Positions 52,047 to 61,277 of a DNA stretch of 64,000 bases are shown piece after piece (position 1 is the first letter of the stretch; every line of letters begins with the position of its first letter). Source of the stretch: Paenibacillus sp. 453mf (GTDB lineage Bacteria > Bacillota > Bacilli > Paenibacillales > Paenibacillaceae); NCBI RefSeq assembly GCF_900116105.1, contig NZ_FPAC01000001.1:796862-860861 (forward strand). Reading direction: 5' to 3'. The position numbers and the translations under genes are program-made. The notes beneath the pieces were generated by a model. The model saw nothing but the letters and a program-made list of their open reading frames with translations, made no database searches and was not told the origin of the DNA.

Positions 52047-52244
52047 CTTGTCATAGTTTTTATATAACCTCACATCAAAATATCAAACATCGCAGCTCTA
52101 AAATTTTCTGAAGATCAAGTCGTGAGCTGAATTAAATTTGACTTCGGGCAGGCGCGTATACATAATGACTTCATACTATATAATTGTATATAATGATTAG
52201 GCATCATGAAGGATTTGTTCGTGCAGCAAGTAGGAGGGAAACAC

Positions 52245-53276
52245 GTGAATACACACAAACAGGAATCATTAATTCAACACCATGTGAATTTATCATCTTA
52301 TTCAACTTATGAGATTGGTGGGAAGGCAAAGTACTTGGCCGCCCCTGAAACCATTGAGGAGTTAAAGACCGTTCTGGAATATGCAAGACAAGAGAAGCTG
52401 ACTCCCTTCTTGTTCGGAATGGGCTCAAACATTTTATTCCCGGATGAACCGAAGGATCAAATGTTATTTATCAGCCTGAAAGAGCTGAAAGAAATGAAGA
52501 TTGACGATAAAGGCTGGTTTGTCTCTGCAGGCATACCGATGTCGCACCTTGCCCTGATCGGTCTATCGTCAGGCACTTCAGATTATGATTTCTGTTTCTT
52601 GCTGCCTGGTACGCTGGGCGCGGGAATTTATATGAATGCCAAATATTATAACCGGCAAATTTGCGATATTCTGGACACCGCATTATATATTGATCTGAAC
52701 GATCCAGAGTTCAAGGTTCAATCAATCCATGTGGATACCTGTGATTACAGCTATAAGAATTCGATCTTTATGAAAAATGACTGGATCATCGTCGGCGGTT
52801 ATTTAAAACATCCTGACTATGAGGCCCTGGCCAAAGGTATGAAAGAGATATCCAGACTTGAGAAGATCGTTGAATATAAAAATCCTTCACAGCTGCCGAA
52901 TTTCTTCAAGTATTACACAACGCTTGCGAAGACTTGGGCTGAGGAGAATAACGGAGAAGTGCCAGAATCATTTGATAATGTCGTAAAGGACCGGGGAAGT
53001 AAATTCCACTTTGACTATCCTTCCTGCGGTTCGGTGTTCAAGAACAACTATGATTTTGGTGAGCCAATGGGCAAGGTTGTGGATCGATTGAACATGAGAG
53101 GGACCGTGTACGGCGGTGCATCCATATCCGCTTGGCATGGAAACATGATCGTGAACCAAGGTAAGGCTAAGGCGAAGGATATCGTTTACTTGGTTGAACA
53201 GGTTAAACAGTCTGTTAACGAAGCCTTTGGCTTTGTTCCAGAAGAAGAGCTTATTATAGTGGACAGCAAATCATAA
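52245..53276 (+). CDS. Divergent MurB homologue (FAD-dependent)
   Basis: A 343-residue FAD_binding_4 protein related to UDP-N-acetylenolpyruvoylglucosamine reductase, the second enzyme of peptidoglycan precursor synthesis. Family landmarks: STYEIGGKAKYLAAP, GMGSNILFPDE (58-68, FAD pyrophosphate loop), PGTLGAGIYMNAKYY (121-135), PSCGSVFKN with the catalytic Ser (S263), and a C-terminal Glu in PEEEL (333-335). It departs from normal MurB in having Lys for the usual catalytic Arg (SYKNSIF, K171) and about 50 extra residues (195-250) before PSCGS. Start GTG after AGGAGGG. The gene is isolated; the true murB is probably elsewhere. Confidence 0.75.
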   Translation: MNTHKQESLIQHHVNLSSYSTYEIGGKAKYLAAPETIEELKTVLEYARQEKLTPFLFGMGSNILFPDEPKDQMLFISLKELKEMKIDDKGWFVSAGIPMSHLALIGLSSGTSDYDFCFLLPGTLGAGIYMNAKYYNRQICDILDTALYIDLNDPEFKVQSIHVDTCDYSYKNSIFMKNDWIIVGGYLKHPDYEALAKGMKEISRLEKIVEYKNPSQLPNFFKYYTTLAKTWAEENNGEVPESFDNVVKDRGSKFHFDYPSCGSVFKNNYDFGEPMGKVVDRLNMRGTVYGGASISAWHGNMIVNQGKAKAKDIVYLVEQVKQSVNEAFGFVPEEELIIVDSKS

Positions 53277-53286
53277 GCAGATGTAC

Positions 53287-53336
53287 AGCTTGCATGGATA
53301 CTCAATCTGATTGAGGACATGCAAGCTTTCTTTTTT
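53287..53336 (+). terminator. Terminator of the MurB-like gene
   Basis: AGCTTGCATG and CATGCAAGCT arms enclose an inner CTCAATC/GATTGAG hairpin, followed by TTCTTTTTT. Confidence 0.85.
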
Positions 53337-53371
53337 ATTGTAAAGATGCATTTCATAACTCACAAATAGAT

Positions 53372-53752
53372 TCACATGAACGACTTAATTCTACCTGGAA
53401 ATTCAGTTTCCATCTGGAGCTGTTGTTGTAGCTGCCTAATGACTTTACTCACACGCCTCGCCTGCAAGTCCTTTAATTTCTCTCTTGTGGAGTATTGCGA
53501 AGAAGCTAGCTCTTGTAGCAGCAAAGACAATTGATAGGCATCTTCAAGTGCTGCATTGACTCCGAATGCACCGGTTGGAGTCATCGTGTGCGCAGCATCC
53601 CCGATAAGCACAACGTTATGCTTGGTCCAGGTTTCGCTTAAACTGCTGAACACCGGTAGTAGTACGAAATCATTTTCCGAACGGAAAACCCACCACGATG
53701 CGGCAGCCCCCTGTTGGGGTGGGATGAGAGTAAGTTCAGATACGGAATACAA
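53372..53752 (-). pseudogene. C-terminal remnant of a FAD-dependent monooxygenase
   Basis: A 126-residue frame containing only the C-terminal FAD-binding part of a UbiH/PHBH-type monooxygenase: NVVLIGDAAHTMTPTGAFGVNAALEDAYQL (the GD motif), then a helical tail. The N-terminal Rossmann fold with GxGxxG and the substrate domain, normally about 250 more residues, are missing, and the frame opens only at a TTG without a ribosome site. The MarR gene begins 138 bases away in divergent orientation, as commonly seen for a regulator and its target enzyme, suggesting that the enzyme gene was deleted here. Confidence 0.7.
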
Positions 53753-53889
53753 CTATAACTGTAAGGTTATGAGGTGCTTCAAGTATCTGAAAATTCAACT
53801 CTATACTGATTGGGGATTAATTTCTATTTCTGCTCAGATAGGATATGATAAGCATAGAACTAAAGGGGAAAAGGAAGTGAGTAGTCATC

Positions 53890-54348
53890 ATGTCACTTGA
53901 GCAAGAACTTCAAGCACAAGAATTGGAAGCATTTGATCATTTTCTGACGACGTTTGTACGTTATAAGAATAAAGTGTATGCCCAGCATCAAAAAGACCTA
54001 AATCACAAGCTTAACGCTACGAAAATACAAATCATTTATATGCTGTCTCGTGAGCGGTTGATGGCTGTCGATATTGCCAAGAGACTTCAGCTTTCATCGG
54101 GAGCGACGACCATCGTGCTTAATCAATTGGAAACTGACGGATACATTGTGCGAGAACGAAGTGCTGAGGACAGAAGGATTGTGTGGTTGTCTTTAACGGA
54201 AGAGGGAGCATCAACAGCGAATACGCTGCGTGCCAACCGGAGACATTTCAATGAGGAGCTGCTTGGCTTGTTAACACAAGAGGAGCGGAATCAATTCCTG
54301 GATATTGTCAAGAAAATTGAGATCAGGATGATGGATGTCTTGAAATAA
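53890..54348 (+). CDS. MarR family transcriptional regulator
   Basis: A 152-residue MarR regulator: N-terminal dimerisation helices, winged helix-turn-helix (KIQIIYMLSRERLMAVDIAKRLQLSSGATTIVLNQLETDGYI, about 48-90) with the basic wing RERSAEDRRIVWLSLTEEG. Ligand and operator are unknown. It is divergent from the truncated monooxygenase, which was probably its former target. ATG follows AGGAAGTGAGTAGTC. Confidence 0.9.
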   Translation: MSLEQELQAQELEAFDHFLTTFVRYKNKVYAQHQKDLNHKLNATKIQIIYMLSRERLMAVDIAKRLQLSSGATTIVLNQLETDGYIVRERSAEDRRIVWLSLTEEGASTANTLRANRRHFNEELLGLLTQEERNQFLDIVKKIEIRMMDVLK

Positions 54349-54358
54349 TGATGTGGCT

Positions 54359-54394
54359 GAACTCTTGGGGCGTCATAAGCCTCAAGAGTTCTTT
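54359..54394. terminator. Terminator between the MarR and YneQ-like genes
   Basis: GAACTCTTGGGGC and GCCTCAAGAGTTC form a 13-base stem with one mismatch and a 7-base loop; the T-run is short (CTTTG). Confidence 0.65.
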
Positions 54395-54408
54395 GCCATT
54401 ACTGGTAT

Positions 54409-54708
54409 CTATAGCCGGAATCTTTCGATATGCTCATCGAGCTGTTCTTTTTGGAGAATTTCCTTCTGCTTTGGACCTAAGAGATCGAAATGTGGAAAAG
54501 GATTGCGATGGTGAATGTATTTTGGATTGAGTCCGTTTTCGATACACCAGCTCCGTAATCGTTCCAGATCTGCACAGCCCACCTTAGTGACCGTAGTGAT
54601 TCCTGGAAAGCGCGGGTCAATCCAATAGTGAGTTAAATAGGCCAGCTTCCCGGATTTCACCTCATGCTTCCAATTCTCCAGCTCCTGCCGTGATATGCCA
54701 AACGCCAT
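54409..54708 (-). CDS. YneQ-like conserved protein
   Basis: A 99-residue soluble protein beginning MAFGISRQELENWK and containing LTHYWIDPRFPGITTVTKVGC and FPHFDLLGPKQKEIL, which I recall as features of the YneQ family of Bacillus; function unknown. The ATG at 54708 is preferred over one four codons upstream, which lies inside the AAGGATG ribosome site. It faces the MarR gene. Confidence 0.75.
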   Translation of the reverse strand: MAFGISRQELENWKHEVKSGKLAYLTHYWIDPRFPGITTVTKVGCADLERLRSWCIENGLNPKYIHHRNPFPHFDLLGPKQKEILQKEQLDEHIERFRL

Positions 54709-55065
54709 TTTTAGCTTCATCCTTATCTGTGAGTGATTACGAACTGTATTTTACTCTAAAAAAGAAATGACGTGAATGCCCAATCCCCATAATACGAACA
54801 ATAGGCTTTTGAGAGAAGAGAAGGGAAGGATGATTGCCGGATACGGCATACATATGCTGATACCAAGTATCCCGTTACCAGCAGCCTTTGCTCTTGCGGA
54901 TTCGAAAGTCCAGCCGAATCAAAGCACAGCTGCTTCGTGAAGAGTAAACTCAATATGGATTCATCCCCAATGTCTCCTTTAGCGCTGATACCTGGTTATA
55001 TATTTCTTGAGCAGAAGAGATACTAAGACAAAACTTCGATTACGAAAACGAGGAAGAGGAATAGG
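54709..55065. other. Gap without a supported gene
   Basis: About 355 bases. A 36-codon plus-strand frame (MIAGYGIHMLIPSIPLP..., near 54830-54940) follows AAGGGAAGG, but its spacing is too short to be convincing. No clear promoter, repeat or RNA is seen. Confidence 0.4.
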
Positions 55066-55824
55066 ATGAATCTTATCAGATTAAAAATAGCCATCGCAGC
55101 AGCGACCTTCATGCAGCTGGTTCATCCCATGATGGATCATAGCTTAGCTCCTGTTGTCAAAGACCGTGCTTATTATGAAGCAAGAGGAGAAATTGTCTGG
55201 GAGGCCCCAATCAAGGAGAAACTGATTGCCTTAACCTTCGATGATGGACCGGATCGGAATGAAACTGCTCAAATACTTGATATTCTAAAGAAACATGAAG
55301 CAAAGGCCACTTTCTTTGTGCTGGGAAAATGGGCGAAAGAAAGACCAGAGCTGATTGCCAGAGAGATAGCCGAAGGACATGAAGTAGGAAATCACACTTT
55401 TTATCACACATTTGGAGACCAAATTAAGAATAAGGATTCGTATCTTAAGGAACTTGCAGACGCGGATCAAGCAATTGCGGATGCAGGCGGCGTAAGACCT
55501 ACGCTTTTTCGGCCTCCGGGAGGAGTATATAATGATGTTGTGGTAAGAAGCGCTCAGGAGAGAGGCTACTCGATCGTTCTATGGTCTTGGCATCAGGATA
55601 CGGAAGATTGGAACCGACCGGGAAAACAGCGTATTATTAACAAGGTGCTGCGAAATGCTCAAAATGGAGACATTGTGCTCTTTCATGATAATGTACACGG
55701 GAAGAGTCAGACGATTGAGGCATTAGAGCATATTTTGCCTGAGCTTGCGAAGCAGGGATTCAGATGTGTTACGGTCACCGAGCTGCTAGAGGCCAAGCAA
55801 AGAGAAGAGATGGAACTTCCTTAA
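55066..55824 (+). CDS. Secreted polysaccharide deacetylase (NodB domain)
   Basis: A 252-residue CE4 deacetylase with an N-terminal signal segment (about 5-20). Motifs: LTFDDGPD (metal Asp pair, MT1), GNHTFYHTF (metal His pair, MT2), RPTLFRPPGG (MT3), WSWHQDTEDW (MT4) and VLFHDN (MT5). It removes N-acetyl groups from peptidoglycan or related glycans, like Bacillus Pda proteins. ATG follows GAGGAAGAGGAATAGG. It is followed by ywbE on the same strand after 47 bases. Confidence 0.92.
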   Translation: MNLIRLKIAIAAATFMQLVHPMMDHSLAPVVKDRAYYEARGEIVWEAPIKEKLIALTFDDGPDRNETAQILDILKKHEAKATFFVLGKWAKERPELIAREIAEGHEVGNHTFYHTFGDQIKNKDSYLKELADADQAIADAGGVRPTLFRPPGGVYNDVVVRSAQERGYSIVLWSWHQDTEDWNRPGKQRIINKVLRNAQNGDIVLFHDNVHGKSQTIEALEHILPELAKQGFRCVTVTELLEAKQREEMELP

Positions 55825-55871
55825 AGCTGTCAATGATTACTTAAGGGAGAGGAAAGGGGAGGTGTCTTTGA

Positions 55872-56069
55872 ATGAATGGTAATCATCGTGCCGACATCAA
55901 GCCCGGTCTTGAAGTCGATATTGTGTTAAAACAGGATCAGAGAACAGGCAAGCTGACCAGGGGGATTGTGAAGGATATTTTAACGAATTCACCAAATCAT
56001 CCACATGGCATCAAGGTCAGACTACAAAGTGGAGACGTAGGCAGAGTTAAACATATCATTCAGCCGTAA
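55872..56069 (+). CDS. ywbE: YwbE family protein
   Basis: A 65-residue protein matching YwbE: DIKPGLEVDIVLKQDQRTGKLTRGIV then ILTNSPNHPHGIKVRLQSGDVGRV, a small SH3-like beta barrel. Function unknown. ATG follows GGAGGTGTCTTTGA. Confidence 0.9.
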   Translation: MNGNHRADIKPGLEVDIVLKQDQRTGKLTRGIVKDILTNSPNHPHGIKVRLQSGDVGRVKHIIQP

Positions 56070-56190
56070 TACTGGAGCCTGCAGATGTATACGTGAATGC
56101 ATCACCGGATTGTCCAGACCTGATAGAGTCTTTATGCATAAGCTACTATATGTCTTTCTAACTGATGATATTAGAGACATATGAGGAGGA

Positions 56191-56853
56191 ATGCGGCTCT
56201 TGAGCATAGACGGACCGTCTAATAACGCTGAAATCCAGGTATATGATGCCGTGTTTAGTCTTGGATCCAACTGCCAGACAGCGTATCAGCTGAGAAGAAT
56301 ATCTCTTCGTCAGGAAGCGGGTCCACTCGACTGGTTTGTATCCAAGAACATAGATCAGCTCATCAGATTAATAGAGGCCAGATTTGCAGGACTTATGGAC
56401 AGAGATAATCTGGAGAGGATAAGTGCTTTTAGGACTTGCTACTGTGTGCGAGACACAAGGTATGGAATTTTATCCTATCATGATTTCCCGATTACGGAGA
56501 GAGCTGCAGATTGGGCACTGGCATATCCTGAATTCAAGTCTAAGTTATGCCGTAGGATGGATCGAATGCTGCATGCTTGGGAGACAGGGGAGAAGATACT
56601 GTTTGTTCGTGTCAATGGTGGACATGACGATTGTGATCGGCTGTACTATAGTTTAAAAAAACAGGTCAAGCACTCCTTTGATCTGATCGTTATTGATACG
56701 CTTGCCGATGAGGATGCACCTGTGACCAGATGGGTTGAAGCTTCGGGATGCATCAGGTATTCCATCTCAAAGGGTAAGGACTGGCGCGGATCCGATGAGG
56801 CATGGAACAAGCTTCTCGAGTCCGTCAGATTAAGACAGCGACTCAGCGATTAA
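56191..56853 (+). CDS. DUF1796 putative cysteine peptidase
   Basis: A 220-residue protein of the DUF1796 family, regarded as papain-like. FSLGSNCQTAYQLRR carries the presumed nucleophile (C28), PLDWFVSKN follows, and SYHDFP and RVNGGHDDCDRL hold candidate His/Asp residues. No signal peptide. The ATG at 56191 is adjacent to GAGGAGGA; the TTG three codons later is better spaced and may be the true start. It shares a strand with ywbE but is 121 bases apart and ends at a terminator. Confidence 0.8.
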   Translation: MRLLSIDGPSNNAEIQVYDAVFSLGSNCQTAYQLRRISLRQEAGPLDWFVSKNIDQLIRLIEARFAGLMDRDNLERISAFRTCYCVRDTRYGILSYHDFPITERAADWALAYPEFKSKLCRRMDRMLHAWETGEKILFVRVNGGHDDCDRLYYSLKKQVKHSFDLIVIDTLADEDAPVTRWVEASGCIRYSISKGKDWRGSDEAWNKLLESVRLRQRLSD

Positions 56854-56890
56854 ATCAATTAATAGAAAGAAGAGCCGTTACGTGCGCAGT

Positions 56891-56952
56891 TGAAGTACTC
56901 ACTGTCAATTAGACAGGAAGTACTTCATTGCACAGCAATGACTCTTTTTTTT
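56891..56952. terminator. Terminator after the DUF1796 gene
   Basis: TGAAGTACT/AGTACTTCA with an inner CTGTC/GACAG stem, then a CATTG/CAATG hairpin running into eight T. Convergent genes flank it. Confidence 0.8.
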
Positions 56953-56981
56953 GTTATATAAGGATAACTGCACTTAAATTA

Positions 56982-58382
56982 CTACATGAGCAGAATCGCA
57001 ACAATGGTTGTAACCGTGAGTCCGCTAATGACAGGAATCAAATTGCGTCTTGCAAGCTCAAAGGGACTGACGTTGCAGATCGCAGCAGCGGGAATAAGTG
57101 CCCATGGAATCAGAGTACCTCCGCCAATCCATATGGCTGCAATTTGGCCAAGTGCAGTAAGCATAGGGGTTGAACCGATGGACGCAGAGAACATCTGAGC
57201 AATCGAACCTACAAGTGATATTCCGGAGAATCCAGATCCATCCATCCCCGTAATAGCTCCAACGATAGTCATGCTGATCGCCCCGACAGTTTCATTCAAT
57301 GGGACCACATGTGCGAGTGCCAGGCCAAGGTCATTCACGATGCCATGCGAACCTTCAGGCAGAGGGTTAGTGAATATCGCCGTGAGAGCCGCGTCTCCCA
57401 GATAAAAGAATGCAGCAATGGGAATGACAGGACCAAACACCTTAAAGCCGAACTGAAAGCCTTTGATCAGATAATCCGTTGTCTCCTCCAGACCTTTATT
57501 TCGGTGGGCGATCATGGTAACCAGGATCAGTATTACAATGGCCGTACCACCAATGAGGGCTGTTGCATCCCCACCTTGCAGATTCAGCAGGTACATGGCT
57601 GCCAGATCAAGTACAAAGAGCAATGGAATGGCATAAGCGATAATCCGTTTGGTTCGAAGCGGAATATGGATGTCATTAGATGGGGACAGGTCAGAAGGGG
57701 ATTCCTCTTGAGGGGTCGTTGAATTCTTCGCAATTACACCGCGGCGCATATCTCTGCGGAGCAAGATGTAGGCAGTGAGGGTGGCGACGAGCCCTGTCGT
57801 AATGACCAGCGGTATACTCGCGGTTACTACTTCAGAGACCGGGATACCCGCTGCGTCTGCTGTTAATTTGGGTGCGCCTTGGATTACATAATCACCTGAT
57901 AAGGCAATACCGTGTCCAAATAAATTCATGGCCATGGCTGTGCCCACCGCTGGAAGGCCGACTCTTCCAGCTACGGGGAGCATGACTGCACCGATCAGAG
58001 CGACTCCGGGAGAAGGCCAGAAGAAGAAGGAAACGATCATCATAATAATCCCGATCCCCCAAAATGCGAGAGCTGGCGTCCTCAGCAGTTTTGTTAAAGG
58101 GGCCACCATAATTTCATTGATCCCAGTCCGGATGAGTACACGGCTCATGGCAACAACAATTGAAATAATGAATATTGTGCTAATCAGTTCTTTCGCTGCA
58201 TAGATGAAGCTTCCGAAGATCCCGGAGACGGAGGTTACGATGCTGTCCGAGGCTAGGAAACCTAAGGCAATAATACCCAAAATGCAGATGACACTTGTAT
58301 CCCGTCTGCGTATCAATAGGATCATAATAAAGATAATGAACGACAAATATACGTAATGGAGCGGCAATAGATGAATGTCCAC
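56982..58382 (-). CDS. Ion-transporter-superfamily permease, substrate unknown
   Basis: A 466-residue membrane protein with about 12 helices and a cytosolic loop of about 30 hydrophilic residues near the middle (STTPQEESPSDLSPSND). It has two half-repeats, each with a serine/glycine-rich re-entrant segment (FWPSPGVALIGAVMLP and GMDGSGFSGISLVG), as in the ion transporter (IT) superfamily of organic-acid symporters. Divergent from rocD by 174 bases, so an amino acid or keto-acid substrate is possible, but this is inference. The ATG lacks a strong site. Confidence 0.75.
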   Translation of the reverse strand: MDIHLLPLHYVYLSFIIFIMILLIRRRDTSVICILGIIALGFLASDSIVTSVSGIFGSFIYAAKELISTIFIISIVVAMSRVLIRTGINEIMVAPLTKLLRTPALAFWGIGIIMMIVSFFFWPSPGVALIGAVMLPVAGRVGLPAVGTAMAMNLFGHGIALSGDYVIQGAPKLTADAAGIPVSEVVTASIPLVITTGLVATLTAYILLRRDMRRGVIAKNSTTPQEESPSDLSPSNDIHIPLRTKRIIAYAIPLLFVLDLAAMYLLNLQGGDATALIGGTAIVILILVTMIAHRNKGLEETTDYLIKGFQFGFKVFGPVIPIAAFFYLGDAALTAIFTNPLPEGSHGIVNDLGLALAHVVPLNETVGAISMTIVGAITGMDGSGFSGISLVGSIAQMFSASIGSTPMLTALGQIAAIWIGGGTLIPWALIPAAAICNVSPFELARRNLIPVISGLTVTTIVAILLM

Positions 58383-58556
58383 AATGTTTCACCCTCTCGT
58401 GCTATAGCGAGTATGCTTGTGCTGTATCGTATGCTGCTGCCAATGTGGGTGTTCTCCTACTTTTTCTAATAAACGAATCGTAATTTCACTACTGAACGGC
58501 ATAGAATGTAGCGTACAAACAAATGAGTACACACATGGAAACGAGGGGTTCGTCTA

Positions 58557-59750
58557 ATGAATTTTTTTTCAAAAGAAATTATGAATAAGACCGAACGTTT
58601 TGGAGCCCACAACTACCATCCTTTGCCTATAGTAATTCAACAAGCAGAGGGTGTGTGGGTTACAGATCCGGATGGGCATCGCTATATGGATATGCTGAGC
58701 GGATATTCGGCGCTGAACCAGGGCCACCGTCATCCTCGCATTATAGATGCTCTGAAACAGCAAGCCGATGAAGTCACTCTGACATCTCGGGCATTCTATA
58801 ATGCACCCTTGGCAGAGCTGATGGAGTTATTAAGCGGACTCACCGGCAAGCAGATGATCTTGCCGATGAATACGGGAGCGGAAGCGGTCGAAACCGCCAT
58901 TAAAGCGGCAAGACGCTGGGGGTATGAAGCAAAGGGAATTCCTTATGATCAGGCTGAAATTATCGTCTGTGAAGGGAATTTTCACGGAAGAACAACAACG
59001 ATTACTTCCTTTTCCTCGGATCCTTATTACCAGAAGGGGTTTGGTCCGTTTACTCCGGGATTCCGCCTCATACCTTATGGTGACATTGCTGCATTAGAGT
59101 CTGCGATAAACCAGAATACGGCTGCATTCTTGGTCGAACCGATTCAAGGGGAAGCAGGAATCAATATTCCTCCAGAAGGATATTTGACAGAGGTTCGCAG
59201 GCTGTGCAGCGAACACAATGTCCTTCTCTTGGCAGATGAAATACAGACCGGATTCGGAAGAACAGGACGAAGATTCGCCTGTGACTGGGAGAAGGTAGTC
59301 CCGGACATCTACATTATGGGGAAGGCACTTGGCGGAGGTGTGCTGCCTGTCTCGGCAGTGGCGGCGGATGAACCGATTCTTGGCTTATTTGAACCTGGGT
59401 CGCATGGTTCAACCTTCGGAGGGAATCCGCTTGCCAGCCGGGTTGCCATTGCAGCACTTAAGGTAACAGAAGAAGAGAAGCTCGCAGACCGTTCTCTTGT
59501 AATTGGAAACAGAATGCTTCAAAGACTGAAGCAAATAACCTCCCAAGATATTAAAGAGGTAAGGGGAAGAGGGTTGTTCATTGGAATCGAAACAAGAACG
59601 CCGGCGCGGCCTTATTGTGAGCGGTTAATGAAACAAGGGCTGCTATGCAAGGAAACCCACGATACGGTCATACGATTTGCTCCACCACTGATCATTACGG
59701 ATCAAGAACTGGAATGGGCGACCCAGCGAATAGAACAAGTGTTTACGTAA
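58557..59750 (+). CDS. rocD: Ornithine aminotransferase
   Basis: PLP enzyme that converts ornithine + 2-oxoglutarate to glutamate-5-semialdehyde + glutamate in arginine and ornithine breakdown. The 397-residue protein has [55 protein letters not shown] (D227 binds the PLP nitrogen) and MGKALGGG (K256, PLP lysine), all strongly RocD-like. ATG follows GAAACGAGGGG. No rocA, rocE or rocF is adjacent; a permease gene diverges upstream. Confidence 0.92.
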   Translation: MNFFSKEIMNKTERFGAHNYHPLPIVIQQAEGVWVTDPDGHRYMDMLSGYSALNQGHRHPRIIDALKQQADEVTLTSRAFYNAPLAELMELLSGLTGKQMILPMNTGAEAVETAIKAARRWGYEAKGIPYDQAEIIVCEGNFHGRTTTITSFSSDPYYQKGFGPFTPGFRLIPYGDIAALESAINQNTAAFLVEPIQGEAGINIPPEGYLTEVRRLCSEHNVLLLADEIQTGFGRTGRRFACDWEKVVPDIYIMGKALGGGVLPVSAVAADEPILGLFEPGSHGSTFGGNPLASRVAIAALKVTEEEKLADRSLVIGNRMLQRLKQITSQDIKEVRGRGLFIGIETRTPARPYCERLMKQGLLCKETHDTVIRFAPPLIITDQELEWATQRIEQVFT

Positions 59751-59895
59751 TATTTGTGATGGTTAACTGACAGGATATGACCCATAATGACAGCATGGAG
59801 AATAGTGCAGAATAGAGGCGATTCGCTGTTCATATTCAGCGGAATGGTTCGACAATCACATTCGGGTATTCCGGAGAATTTGTATATCTTTCGAC

Positions 59896-61092
59896 TTATT
59901 TAACCTTTTTCTGTGGAGGTCTGCTCATATCCTCCTTTGAATTAAATTCAACAATGACCTCATCGTAGCTGCTGAGCAGATGATCAAATATCGGAACCCA
60001 GGAACGCTCCAAGCTGTACTTCCTTCCTGCTTCAGCCAAGCTTTTACTCAATTCAGGATGATCATAGAGGCGGATAATGGAGTTCACAATTGAAGAATGA
60101 TCTTCGGGCGGGCACAATATGCCCGTCTTTTCATGCTCAATGATGTCAAGTACGCCGCCTGCACTGGCTGCAATAACCGGGAGACCGCTGGCCATCGCTT
60201 CAAGAATGACATTGCCGAACGTTTCCGTAGACGAAGGAAATACGAACAAATCAGATAGAGCATAGATGTCCCGAAGCTCATTTCCTCGTAAATATCCCAG
60301 CCACTTGATATGCTCCTCTGTAAGGCTGTGGGATATTGAGGGAGAGAGACCATATAGGGGACCATCTCCTGCAATTAGGAGCCGGGACTTATCCAGGATG
60401 CGGGAGGGCAGAGAAGCAAAGCTGTTGATCAGATGTTCGATATTTTTCTCTGGAGCCAGTCTGCCGACGTACAGCATATAAGTCAGCTCTGGATCCAATC
60501 CTCGGTTACGAAGAAGACTTGCTCTTTCCTCAGCGGACACCACTGGACGAAACTGCTGTGCATCAATTCCTCTGCTCCAAATTTCTACTTGCTTCATTCC
60601 TTTTTCCTCTAGTTTGAGCTTCGTTGACTCCGAAGGCGCATAGATTCGTTCACAGTTTCGATGGAACCACTGCATGTATTTCCACAATGCTTGTTCCATC
60701 CATGCTAATTTGTAATGCTTCAAATATTGATCAAAGTGGGTATGGTAGGATGCCACAAGTGGTACACCGTGCTTAGCAGCGTATCCTGCTCCGAGCAGAC
60801 CTAAAGCGGCAGGAGTGGCGACATGAATCAGCGTAGGCTGAAAATTGTGGAGGATCCGCTCTGTTCTCATACGGCCCGGCAGCGCCAGCTTGCATTCTGG
60901 ATAGAAGATCAGAGGAAGACTGAAGAATCGCTCGACATGTCCGCCTTCTGTATTCAGGAGGCTTCCATGCTGTGGAGCGAACACAAGAACAGGGATCGAG
61001 CGTGCACGTAAATATTCCACCCATTTGCCAAGTGTATTCGCGACCCCGTTGACCTCTGGTAAAAATGTGTCCGTAAATATAGCAATTCGCAT
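59896..61092 (-). CDS. GT-B glycosyltransferase, alpha-mannosyltransferase-like
   Basis: A 398-residue GT4 enzyme. It opens MRIAIFTDTFLPEVNGVANTL, typical of GDP-mannose-dependent alpha-mannosyltransferases (MgtA/PimB-like) and diglucosyl-glycerol synthases, and has SYHTHFDQYLKHY, SRGIDAQQF, YVGRLAPEKNIEHLI and the EX7E motif STETFGNVILEA. The likely role is glycolipid or wall glycan synthesis; donor and acceptor are unknown. The ATG at 61092 follows GGAGG by nine bases; the longer open frame has no site. Confidence 0.87.
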   Translation of the reverse strand: MRIAIFTDTFLPEVNGVANTLGKWVEYLRARSIPVLVFAPQHGSLLNTEGGHVERFFSLPLIFYPECKLALPGRMRTERILHNFQPTLIHVATPAALGLLGAGYAAKHGVPLVASYHTHFDQYLKHYKLAWMEQALWKYMQWFHRNCERIYAPSESTKLKLEEKGMKQVEIWSRGIDAQQFRPVVSAEERASLLRNRGLDPELTYMLYVGRLAPEKNIEHLINSFASLPSRILDKSRLLIAGDGPLYGLSPSISHSLTEEHIKWLGYLRGNELRDIYALSDLFVFPSSTETFGNVILEAMASGLPVIAASAGGVLDIIEHEKTGILCPPEDHSSIVNSIIRLYDHPELSKSLAEAGRKYSLERSWVPIFDHLLSSYDEVIVEFNSKEDMSRPPQKKVK

Positions 61093-61277
61093 CTCGATCC
61101 GCCTCCCAATAAATATTTCTATATATCGTACAGCGGGATCCAGCGGGATATGTCTGTTCGTGGCCGTTTTAACACAAATCACGATAAAGCAGAGTCAAGT
61201 TAATTTTGATTTAATTTTTTATATAAAACGCTTACAATAGTCACATCGACATCATTCTACGAGGTGTATATTCTACT

